From NCBI RefSeq assembly GCF_001602095.1, contig NZ_CP014991.1, positions 372,001-436,000 on the forward strand: a stretch of DNA of 64,000 nucleotides, in the 5' to 3' direction. The stretch comes from Helicobacter himalayensis. Its GTDB lineage: Bacteria > Campylobacterota > Campylobacteria > Campylobacterales > Helicobacteraceae. Within the stretch, counting starts at the first letter, position 1, and each line of letters starts with the position of its first letter. The translations under genes and the position numbers were made by a program. Below the pieces are notes generated by a model. It saw only the letters and a list, made by a program, of their open reading frames with translations. It ran no database searches and was not told the origin of the DNA. Shown piece by piece: positions 9,443-18,343 of the stretch.

Positions 9443-10438
9443 GTGCAAAATAAAATCAGCTATAAAGATTCTGGTGTAGATATTGATGAGGGAAATGCGC
9501 TAGTTGATGGGCTTAAACCGCTCGTGGCAAGCACTTTTGATAAAAATGTCATAGGTGGAATCGGCTCATTTGCAGGTGCATATGCGTTACCTAGCGGGTT
9601 TAAAGAGCCTGTGATATTGGGCGCGACTGATGGCGTAGGAACGAAGCTTGCCCTTGCGATTGAATCTAAATGTTTTGATAGTGTGGGGATTGACTTAGTC
9701 GCAATGTGCGTGAATGACCTCATTTGTAATTTTGCCACGCCACTTTTTTTTCTTGATTATTACGCCACGGGGAAGCTTGATAAAAAAAGCGCACTGGAGG
9801 TTATTTCTGGCGTTGTGAAAGGCTGTAAAATCGCTGGGTGCGCACTCATTGGCGGAGAGAGTGCGGAGATGCCCGGAATGTATAAGGCTGGGGATTTTGA
9901 TTTAGCGGGCTTTGCGGTGGGGATTGCTGAAAAAAGCGAACTAGAGAGGGCACATTTGTTAGAATCTGGAGATTGTCTCATCGCCTTGCCTTCAAGTGGC
10001 TTGCATTCTAATGGCTTCTCACTCGCGCGCAAAGTGCTTTTTGAAAAGTTGCAATTGCGCTTAGATTCTGAATTTGAGGGCAGAGCGCTAATCCAAACGC
10101 TTTTAGAGCCGACAAAAATTTATGTAGATATTTTTAAGCAAAATAAATCGCGCATTAAAGCCCTCGCACATATCACAGGTGGTGGCATTGTGGAAAATCT
10201 CCCGCGTATTTTGCCTCCGCATCTTGGCGCGAGGATTAAAAAAAGCGTTATCCGCTCACATGGGATTTTTGAGCTTTTAAGAGAGCATGTTGATGAAAAG
10301 GAATGCTATCGCACTTTCAATATGGGTGTTGGAATGATTCTTGCTGTTGGTGAAAAAGAATGTGAAAATGTGCTAGCCCAAAGCGGTGGCTATCTCATCG
10401 GGCATTTGGAACACGTGCAAGGCGTGGAAATTATCTAA
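9443..10438 (+). CDS. purM: Phosphoribosylformylglycinamidine cyclo-ligase (AIR synthetase)
   Basis: Fifth step of purine synthesis: ATP-dependent closure of the imidazole ring to give AIR, in the cytoplasm. Seen: SYKDSGVDIDEGNALV at the start, the ATDGVGTKLALA loop near residue 60, MCVNDLICNFATPLFFLDYYATG near 90-115, the GESAEMPGMY motif near 140 and HITGGGIVENLPRILP near 245; about 331 residues, typical. An ATG at 9437 abuts the AAAAGGA sequence, so the GTG at 9443, 6 bases behind it, is the better start. It is followed by the Csd5-like gene with its ribosome site overlapping the stop region, suggesting one transcript. Confidence 0.96.
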   Translation: MQNKISYKDSGVDIDEGNALVDGLKPLVASTFDKNVIGGIGSFAGAYALPSGFKEPVILGATDGVGTKLALAIESKCFDSVGIDLVAMCVNDLICNFATPLFFLDYYATGKLDKKSALEVISGVVKGCKIAGCALIGGESAEMPGMYKAGDFDLAGFAVGIAEKSELERAHLLESGDCLIALPSSGLHSNGFSLARKVLFEKLQLRLDSEFEGRALIQTLLEPTKIYVDIFKQNKSRIKALAHITGGGIVENLPRILPPHLGARIKKSVIRSHGIFELLREHVDEKECYRTFNMGVGMILAVGEKECENVLAQSGGYLIGHLEHVQGVEII

Positions 10439-10448
10439 GGGAGCTTTA

Positions 10449-11408
10449 TTGCCATTAAAATCGCTTGTTAAGCTTTACTCAATCCCTACACTTATCGTAA
10501 TTGTTGGCATTTGCTTGTATTATTTTGTATTTCTTGGACTGAAGGATAGGGATATTGATAACAACGTTCAATTTATCGCGCAAGATACGCCACAAAAGCA
10601 CTCACCAAAACAAGAAGTAGAGATTCTCTATGCAAAAGCGCAAGATGAGCCACAAAGCACAACCCCAGCCATAGCGCAAACTACGCAGGAGTCAGAAAAT
10701 CAAATACCACAAATTCAAATATTAGAAAATTTAGAAAACACTCAAACTTTGCTCCCACCACAAGTTGCCACCACACAAGCACAAGATTTTGCTATTTTGC
10801 AAGATTCTTCGCAAGCCCAGACTTTGCAAAATCAAGTCATCGCACAAAGCGCGCGCATACAAGATTCAAGCCAAAATTTAAACACTGAGAAACTAGCTCC
10901 AACCACACCACAAACCACCACTTATGCGCTCATCACTGCAAAAAGCGTCAATGTTCGCGCACAGCCTGATACGCAAAGCGCGATTGTGAAAAGAGCGCAG
11001 TTTAATGAAGGCTATGAACTTGTCAAAAATCACAATGATTGGCTTGAAATCAAGCTTAATAACGCACAAAATGGCTATGTCGTAGCGTATTTGGCAAAGA
11101 TAGTGGAGGAAAAGGATTTACCACAGCACGCGCAAAATGCGTCTTTAGCAAATCCTCATCACACACAAGATTCCTTGCACTCAAATGTGCAGGAACGCGA
11201 CTTTAGTCTTTATGAGGTTATCGCACACAGGGCAAATGTCCGCGCGCACACGAGTGTAGATTCTGCAGTGATTGCTTCTATTGAATCTGGCAAAAAAGTG
11301 CGCGTTTTAGAAACGCTCACTATCGATGATGTCGCTTGGGCGCATGTTTTGCTAAACTCTGGGAGTGAGGGCTACATTGCTTTGCGCTTGCTAAAAGAGG
11401 TGCAGTAG
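10449..11408 (+). CDS. csd5: Csd5-like membrane-anchored protein with two SH3b domains
   Basis: Probable cell-shape protein. The assignment rests on the layout (N-terminal membrane helix, low-complexity linker, C-terminal SH3b) and on its place directly before aroE, as with HP1250 (csd5) and HP1249 (aroE). In H. pylori, Csd5 links peptidoglycan precursor enzymes and the bactofilin CcmA. The start is TTG 10449 because AGGGAG precedes it by 5 bases; the upstream in-frame codons overlap purM. Membrane helix about residues 8-30; linker about 40-155 rich in Gln, Thr and Pro. The first SH3b domain (about 157-222, KSVNVRAQPD) is followed by a second (about 254-318, HRANVRAHTSVDS). As I recall H. pylori Csd5 has a single SH3 domain, so the second copy would be a difference. 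About 319 residues. Confidence 0.75.
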   Translation: MPLKSLVKLYSIPTLIVIVGICLYYFVFLGLKDRDIDNNVQFIAQDTPQKHSPKQEVEILYAKAQDEPQSTTPAIAQTTQESENQIPQIQILENLENTQTLLPPQVATTQAQDFAILQDSSQAQTLQNQVIAQSARIQDSSQNLNTEKLAPTTPQTTTYALITAKSVNVRAQPDTQSAIVKRAQFNEGYELVKNHNDWLEIKLNNAQNGYVVAYLAKIVEEKDLPQHAQNASLANPHHTQDSLHSNVQERDFSLYEVIAHRANVRAHTSVDSAVIASIESGKKVRVLETLTIDDVAWAHVLLNSGSEGYIALRLLKEVQ

Positions 11409-11409
11409 T

Positions 11410-12249
11410 TTGCGTCAGTTTTGTGTTTTTGGGAATCCTATCTCACATTCCAAATCCCCGCTTTTGCATAATGCAGTATTTTTGCAAAAAAGGCTTGATT
11501 GCTTTTATGGGCGTGCGTGCTTAGATTCTGCTTTGAGTGCAAGCGCGCAGGATTTTAAAAACGTACCAAGCCTTTATAGGAGCTTTAAAGAGCTTGGTTT
11601 AAGTGGCGCGAATATCACCATTCCTTTTAAAGAATCCGCATTTAGGGAGGCTGATTGTGTGCGAGGTATTGCAAAAGAGATTGGCGCGGTGAATACTTGG
11701 ATTTTAGAGGGTGAAAAAATCATCGGCTATAACACCGATGCAGAAGGCTTTTTTATGTGTATTGAGCGCTTTGGCGTGAAGTCTGCGCTTATCTTGGGCG
11801 CTGGTGGCTCGGCGAAGGCGTGCGCGAGTATTTTGCGCGCTCAAGGCATAGAGACAAGTATCTATAACCGCTCAAGTGCGCGACTAAGTGCTTTTAGCGA
11901 CTTTGTATGCTTTAGCCCTGAGTTAAAAAATCTCTCCATCTTAGAATCCAAATGTTTTGATATTGTTATAAACACCACGCCAGCAGGACTAAAAAGTATG
12001 CAATCAAGTGATACACTTCCGCTAGATTTAGAACTTCTTACTCGGATTCTCTCCCGCGCACATTTTGCCTTTGACCTCGTGTATGGCGCGCCTACGCCCT
12101 TTCTCTCGCTTGCAAAAAGTTTGGGGCTTCACACGCAAGATGGCACGCAAATGCTTATCAATCAAGCAGCCCTAAGCAACGAGCTTTTTACTTTCAAGCA
12201 ATGTGCGTTTGAAGACGCGCTTAGTATTATGAATGCGCTTGGAATCTAA
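11410..12249 (+). CDS. aroE: Shikimate dehydrogenase
   Basis: NADPH-dependent reduction of 3-dehydroshikimate to shikimate in aromatic amino acid synthesis. The TTG start at 11410 lies one base after the stop of the Csd5-like gene, so translation is probably coupled. Seen: the substrate loop NPISHSKSPLLHNAVF (residues 8-23), GANITIPFKE near 75 with the catalytic Lys, GAVNTW near 95, NTDAEGF near 110, the dinucleotide-binding GAGGSAKAC near 132, and the C-terminal DGTQMLINQAALS. The 279 residues are near the family length. aroQ, for the preceding pathway step, lies at the other end of the window. Confidence 0.95.
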   Translation: MRQFCVFGNPISHSKSPLLHNAVFLQKRLDCFYGRACLDSALSASAQDFKNVPSLYRSFKELGLSGANITIPFKESAFREADCVRGIAKEIGAVNTWILEGEKIIGYNTDAEGFFMCIERFGVKSALILGAGGSAKACASILRAQGIETSIYNRSSARLSAFSDFVCFSPELKNLSILESKCFDIVINTTPAGLKSMQSSDTLPLDLELLTRILSRAHFAFDLVYGAPTPFLSLAKSLGLHTQDGTQMLINQAALSNELFTFKQCAFEDALSIMNALGI

Positions 12250-12277
12250 AGTTTTAAGCCCATATTGCAACAAAAAC

Positions 12278-12286
12278 TGCTAAAAT
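12278..12286 (+). promoter_or_regulatory. Extended -10 promoter element of luxS
   Basis: TGCTAAAAT followed by GCGCGCC, the same form as upstream of era, purM and the phosphoesterase gene. It lies about 35 bases before luxS, whose ATG has AAGGAG in front. Confidence 0.65.
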
Positions 12287-12320
12287 GCGCGCCTATTTTT
12301 TAATAATGTAAGGAGAAAAA

Positions 12321-12806
12321 ATGCCATTGCTTGATAGTTTCAAAGTCGATCACACCATTATGCCAGCACCTGCTGTGAGGCTTGCAAAGACTATGCAGAC
12401 GCCAAAGGGCGATAAAATTAGCGTGTTTGATTTGCGCTTTTGTGTGCCAAATAAAGAGATTTTGAGCGAAAAGGGAATCCACACATTGGAACATTTGTTT
12501 GCAGGCTTTATGCGCGAGCATTTAAACACGTCAAATGTCGAGATTATTGATATTTCACCAATGGGTTGCAGGACGGGATTTTATATGAGTGTTATCGGTG
12601 CGCCAAGTGACGATAAAGTGCGCGAGGCGTGGGAAAATAGTATGAAAGATATTTTGAAAGTGAGCCAAATCCCTGAAGCAAATAAATTTCAATGTGGCAC
12701 TTATGCAATGCACTCGCTCGCTGAAGCCCAAGACATCGCGCGCGAAGTGCTTGATAAAGGTATTGGCATTATGGATACGCAAAAATTGCTTTTAAAAGAT
12801 ATTTAA
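12321..12806 (+). CDS. luxS: S-ribosylhomocysteine lyase
   Basis: Iron/zinc enzyme that splits S-ribosylhomocysteine into homocysteine and DPD, the precursor of autoinducer-2. It serves methyl-cycle recycling and, in Helicobacter, AI-2 chemotaxis. Metal ligands are visible as His54 and His58 in HTLEH with Glu57 between them, and Cys125 in KFQCGTY; the catalytic Cys83 is in MGCRTGFY. At 161 residues it is full length. It is monocistronic by appearance, with its own promoter and a strong hairpin after the stop, and convergent with a chemoreceptor gene. No link between the two is shown by the sequence. Confidence 0.97.
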   Translation: MPLLDSFKVDHTIMPAPAVRLAKTMQTPKGDKISVFDLRFCVPNKEILSEKGIHTLEHLFAGFMREHLNTSNVEIIDISPMGCRTGFYMSVIGAPSDDKVREAWENSMKDILKVSQIPEANKFQCGTYAMHSLAEAQDIAREVLDKGIGIMDTQKLLLKDI

Positions 12807-12827
12807 GCTCTAAGTTTATCGACTTCA

Positions 12828-12862
12828 ATTCCATAAAAGCACAATCCCCGCTTTTATGGAAT
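12828..12862. terminator. Hairpin between convergent luxS and chemoreceptor genes
   Basis: A 13-bp perfect inverted repeat (ATTCCATAAAAGC and GCTTTTATGGAAT) with a 9-base loop, ACAATCCCC. It sits between two converging genes and likely stops transcription from both sides. There is no long T tract on either side, so it is not a textbook intrinsic terminator. Confidence 0.6.
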
Positions 12863-12913
12863 CTTGTCCGCGAGGGTTTCTTAAAAACGCGATGACCTTA
12901 AAAAGAATATAGC

Positions 12914-14935
12914 TTAAAATTTCTTTTTATGCACATCTTCAAGAATATCTTTAGCGATATTATTGACTTTGAGCATAATCTCATTTGTCGTGTTTGCCAC
13001 TTCCACATTTTCATTAGCGATATTTTCTAGTTGCACAATTGACTCATTTATCTGCGTGATACCATCGGTTTGCTCTTGGATAGAATCTGTCATTTCGCTG
13101 ATACTTTGCACCAGCATATTGACATTTGCTTCAATCTCGCTCAAAGACTTTTGCGTGCGTTCGGCAAGCTTTCTTACCTCATCAGCCACCACTGCAAAGC
13201 CCCTGCCGTGCTCACCTGCGCGCGCTGCTTCAATCGCGGCATTTAAAGCTAGCAAGTTTGTTTGGTCTGCAATGTCTTTGATGATATTTACGATATTTGT
13301 TATGTCTTCTGCTTGTCTGCTTGCCTCATTTGTTTGCTCATTGACATTTTGCATTGATGAATTTATCTCTTCTATCGCGCTTGCGGTTTGCTCCAAGCTA
13401 CTTGCTTGAGAATGGCTAGATTTGGTGAGATTTGCCACAGCAGATTCTAAATGTTTGCTTTGCTCATCTAGCATATTTGCAAAACGCGCGCTAGAATTTA
13501 ACATCGTGCGGATTTCCTCACCTAGTGTTTGTGTAACTACTTCCACATGTCCATTTGCGTTTTTCATATCTATGCAAAAATCAAGCTCTGCATAAGAATC
13601 TAGAACTTTTTTAAGCTCGTTAAAATCGCTTCCTATACGTTTTTTTATCGCCTCAATAAAATGATTTAGTCCATTGCGTAGTTCCATAAGTTGGGGATTT
13701 TGAGATTCTAGTGTGATGGTATCTTGCACAATGCCATTATTTGCTTTTTGCACGATTTCTAAAGTTTGGGTGACAAGCTCTGTGTCTTTTTGCAAAGATT
13801 CTTGTGTGCGCTTAATGTTTTGATTGAGTGCTTGTGCCATATATTCAAACTCATCGCCACTTTTTACTTCCAATAAATTTGCCTGCTTGCTTTCATAGTT
13901 AATATATGCAAAAAACTTATCAAGTCCCTGCCTAATGAGATTTATAGGCTTAAGGAAATATGAGATGAGAAAATACAACACTACAAAGCCAAGTGCTAAA
14001 AGTGCTAGCGCAATAAGCATACTCGCGATAAATTCTTTTTGTATCGCGTCTGTAAAATCACTCGTGCTAGCTGACACAAGCACTATCCAGCCGGATTTTA
14101 GCTTTTTAAACCTTGCGACTTTTTCTATTGTGCCATGCATGTAATGTATTATTCCAGAATCTTTATTCCCTGCCTCTTCTTCTAATGCCTGTTCTACTGG
14201 TTGCTCGCCGGGTGCAGCTAAGACAACCTTATAATCATCGTGCGAGAAAATAGCATATTGAGAATCCGCGATAAAAATTGTCAAACTCGGTAGCTGTTCG
14301 AGCCTAAAAATCCCAAAATGCTCCTGCATGCTCTCATAGGAGAAGCTTAATCCCACCACGCCAATGATTTGGTTATTTTTGGTGATAGGCATTGCAACTA
14401 CTGCAAGTGATTTGCCGTTTTTATCAAGTGAGAATTTGCGTGTAGAGTCGATATTCCCATCGCGTGGGATATAGGGATTAAGCACGACAAAACCTTTTTG
14501 ATTTAAGGCATTTTTATACCATTGTTGATTTTTCATATCTTCTAAAGTATCAAAACTACCTTTTTTCGCGCTTATGCTTTCATCTTGTGAAACAATCACA
14601 AAATCACCATTTTCATAACCCACAAAGACATTTTTATATTTATGCGCCTGCGCGATAGAATCTAAAAGTGCGCGCACTTGTCTGATATTTTGTTCAGAAT
14701 CTAAATCTAGCGTGCCTAATTCTTGCGCCAAATATTCTAGACTTTGCTTTGTCCTTTCTATGGTGTCTTCCACAACACTAAAAGATGAAATCAACATCTT
14801 TTCTTGCAAAGCATTATAGAGAGAATTTATCGTGGAGACACTAGAGCGGTAATTTATCACACTCACAATTGCTAAAATAAAGAAAACAACGCCAAGTGTG
14901 GAGATGGTGAGTTTTGCGCGAAGTGAAAGCTTCAT
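12914..14935 (-). CDS. Methyl-accepting chemotaxis protein
   Basis: Transmembrane chemoreceptor that signals through CheW/CheA. Membrane helix 1 at about residues 8-30. The periplasmic region at about 31-295 looks like a double Cache sensor ([23 protein letters not shown]). Helix 2 at about 303-328, a HAMP region next, and the cytoplasmic signalling hairpin at about 480-660 with the conserved tip [20 protein letters not shown] and [14 protein letters not shown]. 673 residues. The ligand cannot be deduced. A cheR-cheB pair elsewhere in the window could methylate and demethylate it. Its leader contains a T14 tract directly before the likely -10 box, which suggests variable expression. Confidence 0.92.
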   Translation of the reverse strand: MKLSLRAKLTISTLGVVFFILAIVSVINYRSSVSTINSLYNALQEKMLISSFSVVEDTIERTKQSLEYLAQELGTLDLDSEQNIRQVRALLDSIAQAHKYKNVFVGYENGDFVIVSQDESISAKKGSFDTLEDMKNQQWYKNALNQKGFVVLNPYIPRDGNIDSTRKFSLDKNGKSLAVVAMPITKNNQIIGVVGLSFSYESMQEHFGIFRLEQLPSLTIFIADSQYAIFSHDDYKVVLAAPGEQPVEQALEEEAGNKDSGIIHYMHGTIEKVARFKKLKSGWIVLVSASTSDFTDAIQKEFIASMLIALALLALGFVVLYFLISYFLKPINLIRQGLDKFFAYINYESKQANLLEVKSGDEFEYMAQALNQNIKRTQESLQKDTELVTQTLEIVQKANNGIVQDTITLESQNPQLMELRNGLNHFIEAIKKRIGSDFNELKKVLDSYAELDFCIDMKNANGHVEVVTQTLGEEIRTMLNSSARFANMLDEQSKHLESAVANLTKSSHSQASSLEQTASAIEEINSSMQNVNEQTNEASRQAEDITNIVNIIKDIADQTNLLALNAAIEAARAGEHGRGFAVVADEVRKLAERTQKSLSEIEANVNMLVQSISEMTDSIQEQTDGITQINESIVQLENIANENVEVANTTNEIMLKVNNIAKDILEDVHKKKF

Positions 14936-15334
14936 AGTTTTCTCCTTTTGTTTTAGAAGATTGCTTAGATGATTAAATTTGTAGATTTATCACAAAGCAT
15001 TTCAATGATTTTAACAAAAAAAAAAAAAAGAGCTATTAGATTCATGTAAAATAAAGTATGCAACTTTACAAAAAAGTAACACTTTCGCATTTAAATGTAT
15101 AGAATCCACTCATTTATTTTTTTTGAAAATCCTCCCACAAAAAAAAGCAGATTATTGTCCTTAAAGCCTTTTTATGATTAAATCCACCTTCTTAAATTTT
15201 GGCGCTTGCTTGAAAGCTTGCAAATAGCTTTGAAAATATTGAGCGGAGCGTGATAGGATTTTTAAGGATTTATGGCTTTTAGGTGCGAGTTAGGGAGCTT
15301 TGGGGCTTTGTGAAATTATGGACTGGGGGAATGA
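14936..15334. other. Intergenic region between chemoreceptor and CapA-like genes
   Basis: 399 bases between divergent genes. The left part holds the T14 tract and -10 box of the chemoreceptor gene, with an AAAGGAG ribosome site just before its start. The rest is AT-rich with several T or A runs (around 15117-15124 and 15139-15146). I see no open frame with a ribosome site, no strong hairpin and no RNA gene. The promoter of the CapA-like gene is not obvious. Confidence 0.6.
15008..15029 (-). promoter_or_regulatory. Homopolymer T14 tract abutting the -10 box of the chemoreceptor gene
   Basis: On the minus strand, 14 T residues (15016-15029) run directly into G-TTAAAAT (15008-15015), a plausible extended -10 box about 75 bases before the ATG at 14935. 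The tract occupies the -35 spacer. A run this long slips easily during replication. Confidence 0.55.
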
Positions 15335-16783
15335 ATGTATTTTAAGAAAGTTTGGCATATTTTGCGTGTGGTTGTTTTTTGTGGATTTGCAAGTGCAAGT
15401 GCGTGGCTGTTTCTTGGCTGTTCTCAAACTCACATTCCACAAGCAAAAGGAGAATTTCAAGCAGAATCTGTAGTCTCGCAAGCACCGATAATTGTCAAAA
15501 TAAGCTTTGTGGGTGATTGTGTGCTGGGGGATTATAAAGGTGCGAGCGGCGCGACTTTTAACGCGAAGTTTAAAGAAGTGGAGGGCGATTATGCCTACTT
15601 TAGCAAGGGTGTTGTTGCGGTGCTAAGCGAAGATGATTTGAGTGTGGCAAATTTAGAAGGTGTGCTAAGTGATAAAGAGCTGCAAAATGCCTTTGTAAAG
15701 CCTTTCAGCTTTAAGGGTAAAAGTGTTTATACAAATATTTTAAAGACTGCGAGCATAGAATCTGTGAATATTGCTAATAATCACACACGCGATTATGGCG
15801 CACAGGGCTTTAAGGACACAAGAGAGATTTTGCAAAATGCGGGGATTTCTTATTTTGGTGAAGGGTTTTTGGATATCCGCGAGATTAAGGGCAAGAAGTT
15901 TGGCTTTGGTGGGCATCGCGGGTGGAGCAGGGATATAAAAGCGCGCGTGAAAGATGAGATTGCGCGTTTGCGCGAAAATGGTGCTGAGGTGGTGATTTTT
16001 AGCTTCCATTGGGGTGAAGAGCGCGAGCATATTGCAAATAGCTTGCAACGCGAGATTGCGCATTTTGCCATTGATAATGGCGCGGATTTGATTATCGGGC
16101 ATCACCCGCATGTTTTGCAGGGAATCGAGGAATATAAGGGTAAAAAAATCGTGTATAGTTTGGGGAATTTTATCTACGGCGGGGCGAAAAATCCAAAAGA
16201 TAAAGACACGATGATTTATAGGGTGGAGTTTGCGTTTTATGAGAATCTAAATGACGCAAAAAACGTTTATGCAAAAATTGTTGGCAATAGAAATGAGAGT
16301 GCAGAATCTGTGAAACTTATCAGCCAAAAAATGCCGAATATGCGTGCGCAAGCGAAGTGTAACGAAGCTAGAGCTGAGGTGGAGTGCGATTTGACTGCAC
16401 GAGAGGATACAATTGATGGAATAGGAGGAATAGATTCTCAAATAACAAGCCAGCATGATAGAATCCAAAAATCCAATCAACCAAAAAATACAGAATATGA
16501 GCGCGAGCGTAAGCGAGGCGGAGGTGAAGCGGGATTCACTCCCGCTGAGACGATACCAATTGATGGAATGGGCGCGTTTATCCACTCAATTGCGAGCGTG
16601 GATTTTTGGGGAGATTCTGGTGTGGTGTTAAAACACAGCATAATTCCTGCAAATATTTCTAGTCAAAATATCTACAATGATTATAGTCCCAGAATCTACG
16701 AAAAAAATAGCGGAGAATACGAAAGGGTGCTAAAGAGGGTTGAGGAATATAGCACCGCCAAAATGCCACAAAAAACGCGCTAA
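15335..16783 (+). CDS. CapA-like (PGA_cap) metallophosphatase-fold lipoprotein with a tandem repeat insert
   Basis: Member of the CapA/PgsA family (calcineurin-like fold), first known from poly-gamma-glutamate capsule synthesis; its role here is unknown. The N-terminal hydrophobic stretch ends in a possible lipobox at FLGC (about residue 29), so it is probably a lipoprotein. Fold motifs in order: FVGDCVLGDY (~57), ANLEG (~106), NNHTRDYG (~147), FSFHWGEE (~223), GHHPHVLQG (~255), YSLGNF (~273). Residues about 323-412 are encoded by two consecutive copies of the dispersed repeat, placed between the main domain and a C-terminal segment (VDFWGDSGVVLKHSII). Without them the protein would be about 390 residues. 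No other capsule genes are nearby. Confidence 0.75.
   Translation: MYFKKVWHILRVVVFCGFASASAWLFLGCSQTHIPQAKGEFQAESVVSQAPIIVKISFVGDCVLGDYKGASGATFNAKFKEVEGDYAYFSKGVVAVLSEDDLSVANLEGVLSDKELQNAFVKPFSFKGKSVYTNILKTASIESVNIANNHTRDYGAQGFKDTREILQNAGISYFGEGFLDIREIKGKKFGFGGHRGWSRDIKARVKDEIARLRENGAEVVIFSFHWGEEREHIANSLQREIAHFAIDNGADLIIGHHPHVLQGIEEYKGKKIVYSLGNFIYGGAKNPKDKDTMIYRVEFAFYENLNDAKNVYAKIVGNRNESAESVKLISQKMPNMRAQAKCNEARAEVECDLTAREDTIDGIGGIDSQITSQHDRIQKSNQPKNTEYERERKRGGGEAGFTPAETIPIDGMGAFIHSIASVDFWGDSGVVLKHSIIPANISSQNIYNDYSPRIYEKNSGEYERVLKRVEEYSTAKMPQKTR
16302..16423 (+). repeat. Dispersed palindromic element, first copy in the CapA-like gene
   Basis: Aligns over its length with the maf copy: AGAATCT at the start, ATGCCGAATATGCG, a 20-base perfect match GCGCAAGCGAAGTGTAACGA, and an end GATACAATTGATGGAATA. 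The central hairpin (16384-16400, GTGC..GCAC) differs from maf at two stem pairs, both compensated. Encodes KMPNMRAQAKCNEARAE. Confidence 0.85.
16460..16569 (+). repeat. Dispersed palindromic element, second copy in the CapA-like gene
   Basis: Begins AGAATCCAAAAATCC, continues with CAATCAACCAAAAAATACAG and a diverged middle, and keeps the intact hairpin AGCGGGATTCACTCCCGCT at 16528-16546. Ends GAGACGATACCAATTGATGG. The 17-base hairpin core is identical to the maf copy, and the front half matches the dld copy. Confidence 0.85.
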
Positions 16784-16813
16784 TGTGTTTTGACGCACTT
16801 TGTGTATTTTAAA

Positions 16814-18307
16814 TTAACTTAGCAATTCCCCATACAGCGAGCCACCTTGCGCGCGTGTGATACGAGCGTGGGCGAAAGTGCCAATCGCGCATTTTTTGCC
16901 TAAGATTTTTACGAGGCGATTATTCCCGCTTCTACCTTCACTCCAGCACTGCGCCTCATCATCGCGGTAGTTTTCAATAAGCACTTCATACACCCTGCCA
17001 ATTTCATTTTTAGCGCGTTTTGCAAGCATTGACTTGTGAAGATTTTGCAAGCGCGCTAGGCGCTCTTTGGCAATGTGAGAATCCACAAGCCTGCTAGATT
17101 CAATAGAGTAAGCGGTCGTGTTTGGGCGCGGGGAATACACAAAGCTATACAAGGTATCAAAGCCCACTTTTTCCACCACATCAAGTGTATCGGCGAAATC
17201 CTCCTCGCTTTCTCCCGGAAATCCCACGATAATATCTGTGCCTATCCCCACATATTCCTGCCCAGCCTTGTGGAGAAACTCTCTTAATCGCGCGATTCTC
17301 TCCAAATACCATTCCTTGCTATATCCGCGCTTCATAGCTTTGAGAATCTTGCTTGAGCCACTTTGCAATGGGATATGGATTGATTTGCAGATTTTTTCAT
17401 TATTCGCAAATTCCTCCAAAAACGCGTCATTCATATGCAGTGGGTGCGGAGAGGTAAAGCGGATTCTTTTAATGCCTTCAATCTCGCTTAGTGCGCGTAA
17501 AAGTTGCGTAAAATTTGTCTTTGGGTGCGGGCTTGAAAAGCGCACCCCGTAATTATTGACATTTTGCCCAAGCAATAAAAGCTCTTTGACGCCATTTTGT
17601 GCTAATTTGCGCGCCTCGCTTAAAAGCAAATCCTGTGGGATTGAAATCTCTTTGCCCCGCGTAAAAGGCACAATGCAATAGCTACAAAGCTTATCGCAAC
17701 CAATTGAGATATTTAAAAGCGCTTTAATTCCCATATTTTGCGGTGAGGCAAAGACATAGCGGCTATCATCATAGTTAATATCCACTTCCACGGCTTTTGG
17801 GCTGTGAAGCACTTGCGTGATTTTGGAAGTATTGCGCGCGCCAAGCACAAAATCCACGTTCGGCGCTTTTTTGATGATTTGCTCTCCTAGCGCGCTCGCG
17901 GTGCAACCACAGACTCCGATTTTTGCACCTTGCTTTTTTTCACGCGCAAACTGCCCGATTTCGCTAAAAAGCTTGCGTTCGGGTTTTTCGCGCACCGAGC
18001 AAGTATTGATGAGAATCAAATCCGCTTCCTTTGGATTTTGTGTAAGCGTGTAGCCCTCTTTATATTCAAGTTCAGCAAGCAAATGTTCAGAATCCCGCTC
18101 ATTCATAGCGCAGCCAAGTGTTTGAATATAGACTTTTCTTTTCATTGTCTCATAGCAACCCCCGCTTGTCTCCGCTTTAGTTTCATTGTGCGAATCTTGC
18201 GCGCTCATGTTTGAGATTTTTTGGTCATTGAGATTTGTAGATTCTGCAACGCTGTTTGATTGATGAGGATCTTGGATTTTTTGTTGTGCGGGTGTTTTGG
18301 AAGTCAT
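16814..18307 (-). CDS. miaB: tRNA-2-methylthio-N6-dimethylallyladenosine synthase
   Basis: Radical-SAM enzyme that adds the methylthio group to i6A37 of tRNAs; it acts after MiaA, also present in the window. The core starts at MKRKVYIQTLGCAMNERDSE. The first cluster is held by Cys in TLGCAMN, INTCSVRE and GVCGCTAS, and the radical-SAM cluster by the CDKLCSYC segment near residue 205. A TRAM domain ends the protein. The first 54 codons are an extension absent from normal MiaB and consist largely of a copy of the dispersed repeat. The start could be ATG 18307 (extension translated) or ATG 18145 (repeat in the leader); neither has a convincing ribosome site. Next to an HP0268-like gene, as in H. 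pylori. Confidence 0.9.
   Translation of the reverse strand: MTSKTPAQQKIQDPHQSNSVAESTNLNDQKISNMSAQDSHNETKAETSGGCYETMKRKVYIQTLGCAMNERDSEHLLAELEYKEGYTLTQNPKEADLILINTCSVREKPERKLFSEIGQFAREKKQGAKIGVCGCTASALGEQIIKKAPNVDFVLGARNTSKITQVLHSPKAVEVDINYDDSRYVFASPQNMGIKALLNISIGCDKLCSYCIVPFTRGKEISIPQDLLLSEARKLAQNGVKELLLLGQNVNNYGVRFSSPHPKTNFTQLLRALSEIEGIKRIRFTSPHPLHMNDAFLEEFANNEKICKSIHIPLQSGSSKILKAMKRGYSKEWYLERIARLREFLHKAGQEYVGIGTDIIVGFPGESEEDFADTLDVVEKVGFDTLYSFVYSPRPNTTAYSIESSRLVDSHIAKERLARLQNLHKSMLAKRAKNEIGRVYEVLIENYRDDEAQCWSEGRSGNNRLVKILGKKCAIGTFAHARITRAQGGSLYGELLS
18143..18246 (-). repeat. Dispersed palindromic element, copy at the 5' end of miaB
   Basis: On the minus strand: CAGAATCTACAAATCTCAAT, then CAAAAAATCTCAAACATGAG, GCGCGCAAG, AGCGGGGGTTGCT and GAGACAATGAAAAG. 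This is diverged from the maf copy but collinear with it. If translated, DQKISNMSAQDSHNETKAE corresponds to NKKMPSMRAQAKCNEAGAK in Maf, in the same frame. The copy ends exactly at the conserved start of MiaB. Confidence 0.75.
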
Positions 18308-18343
18308 AAAGTTTTAAAAAAATGTGGATTGATAAAGAAAAAT

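Noticed and set aside
12963-13409. 148-codon open frame opposite the chemoreceptor gene
   Set aside because: Lies antisense to the highly conserved signalling domain; no start signals.
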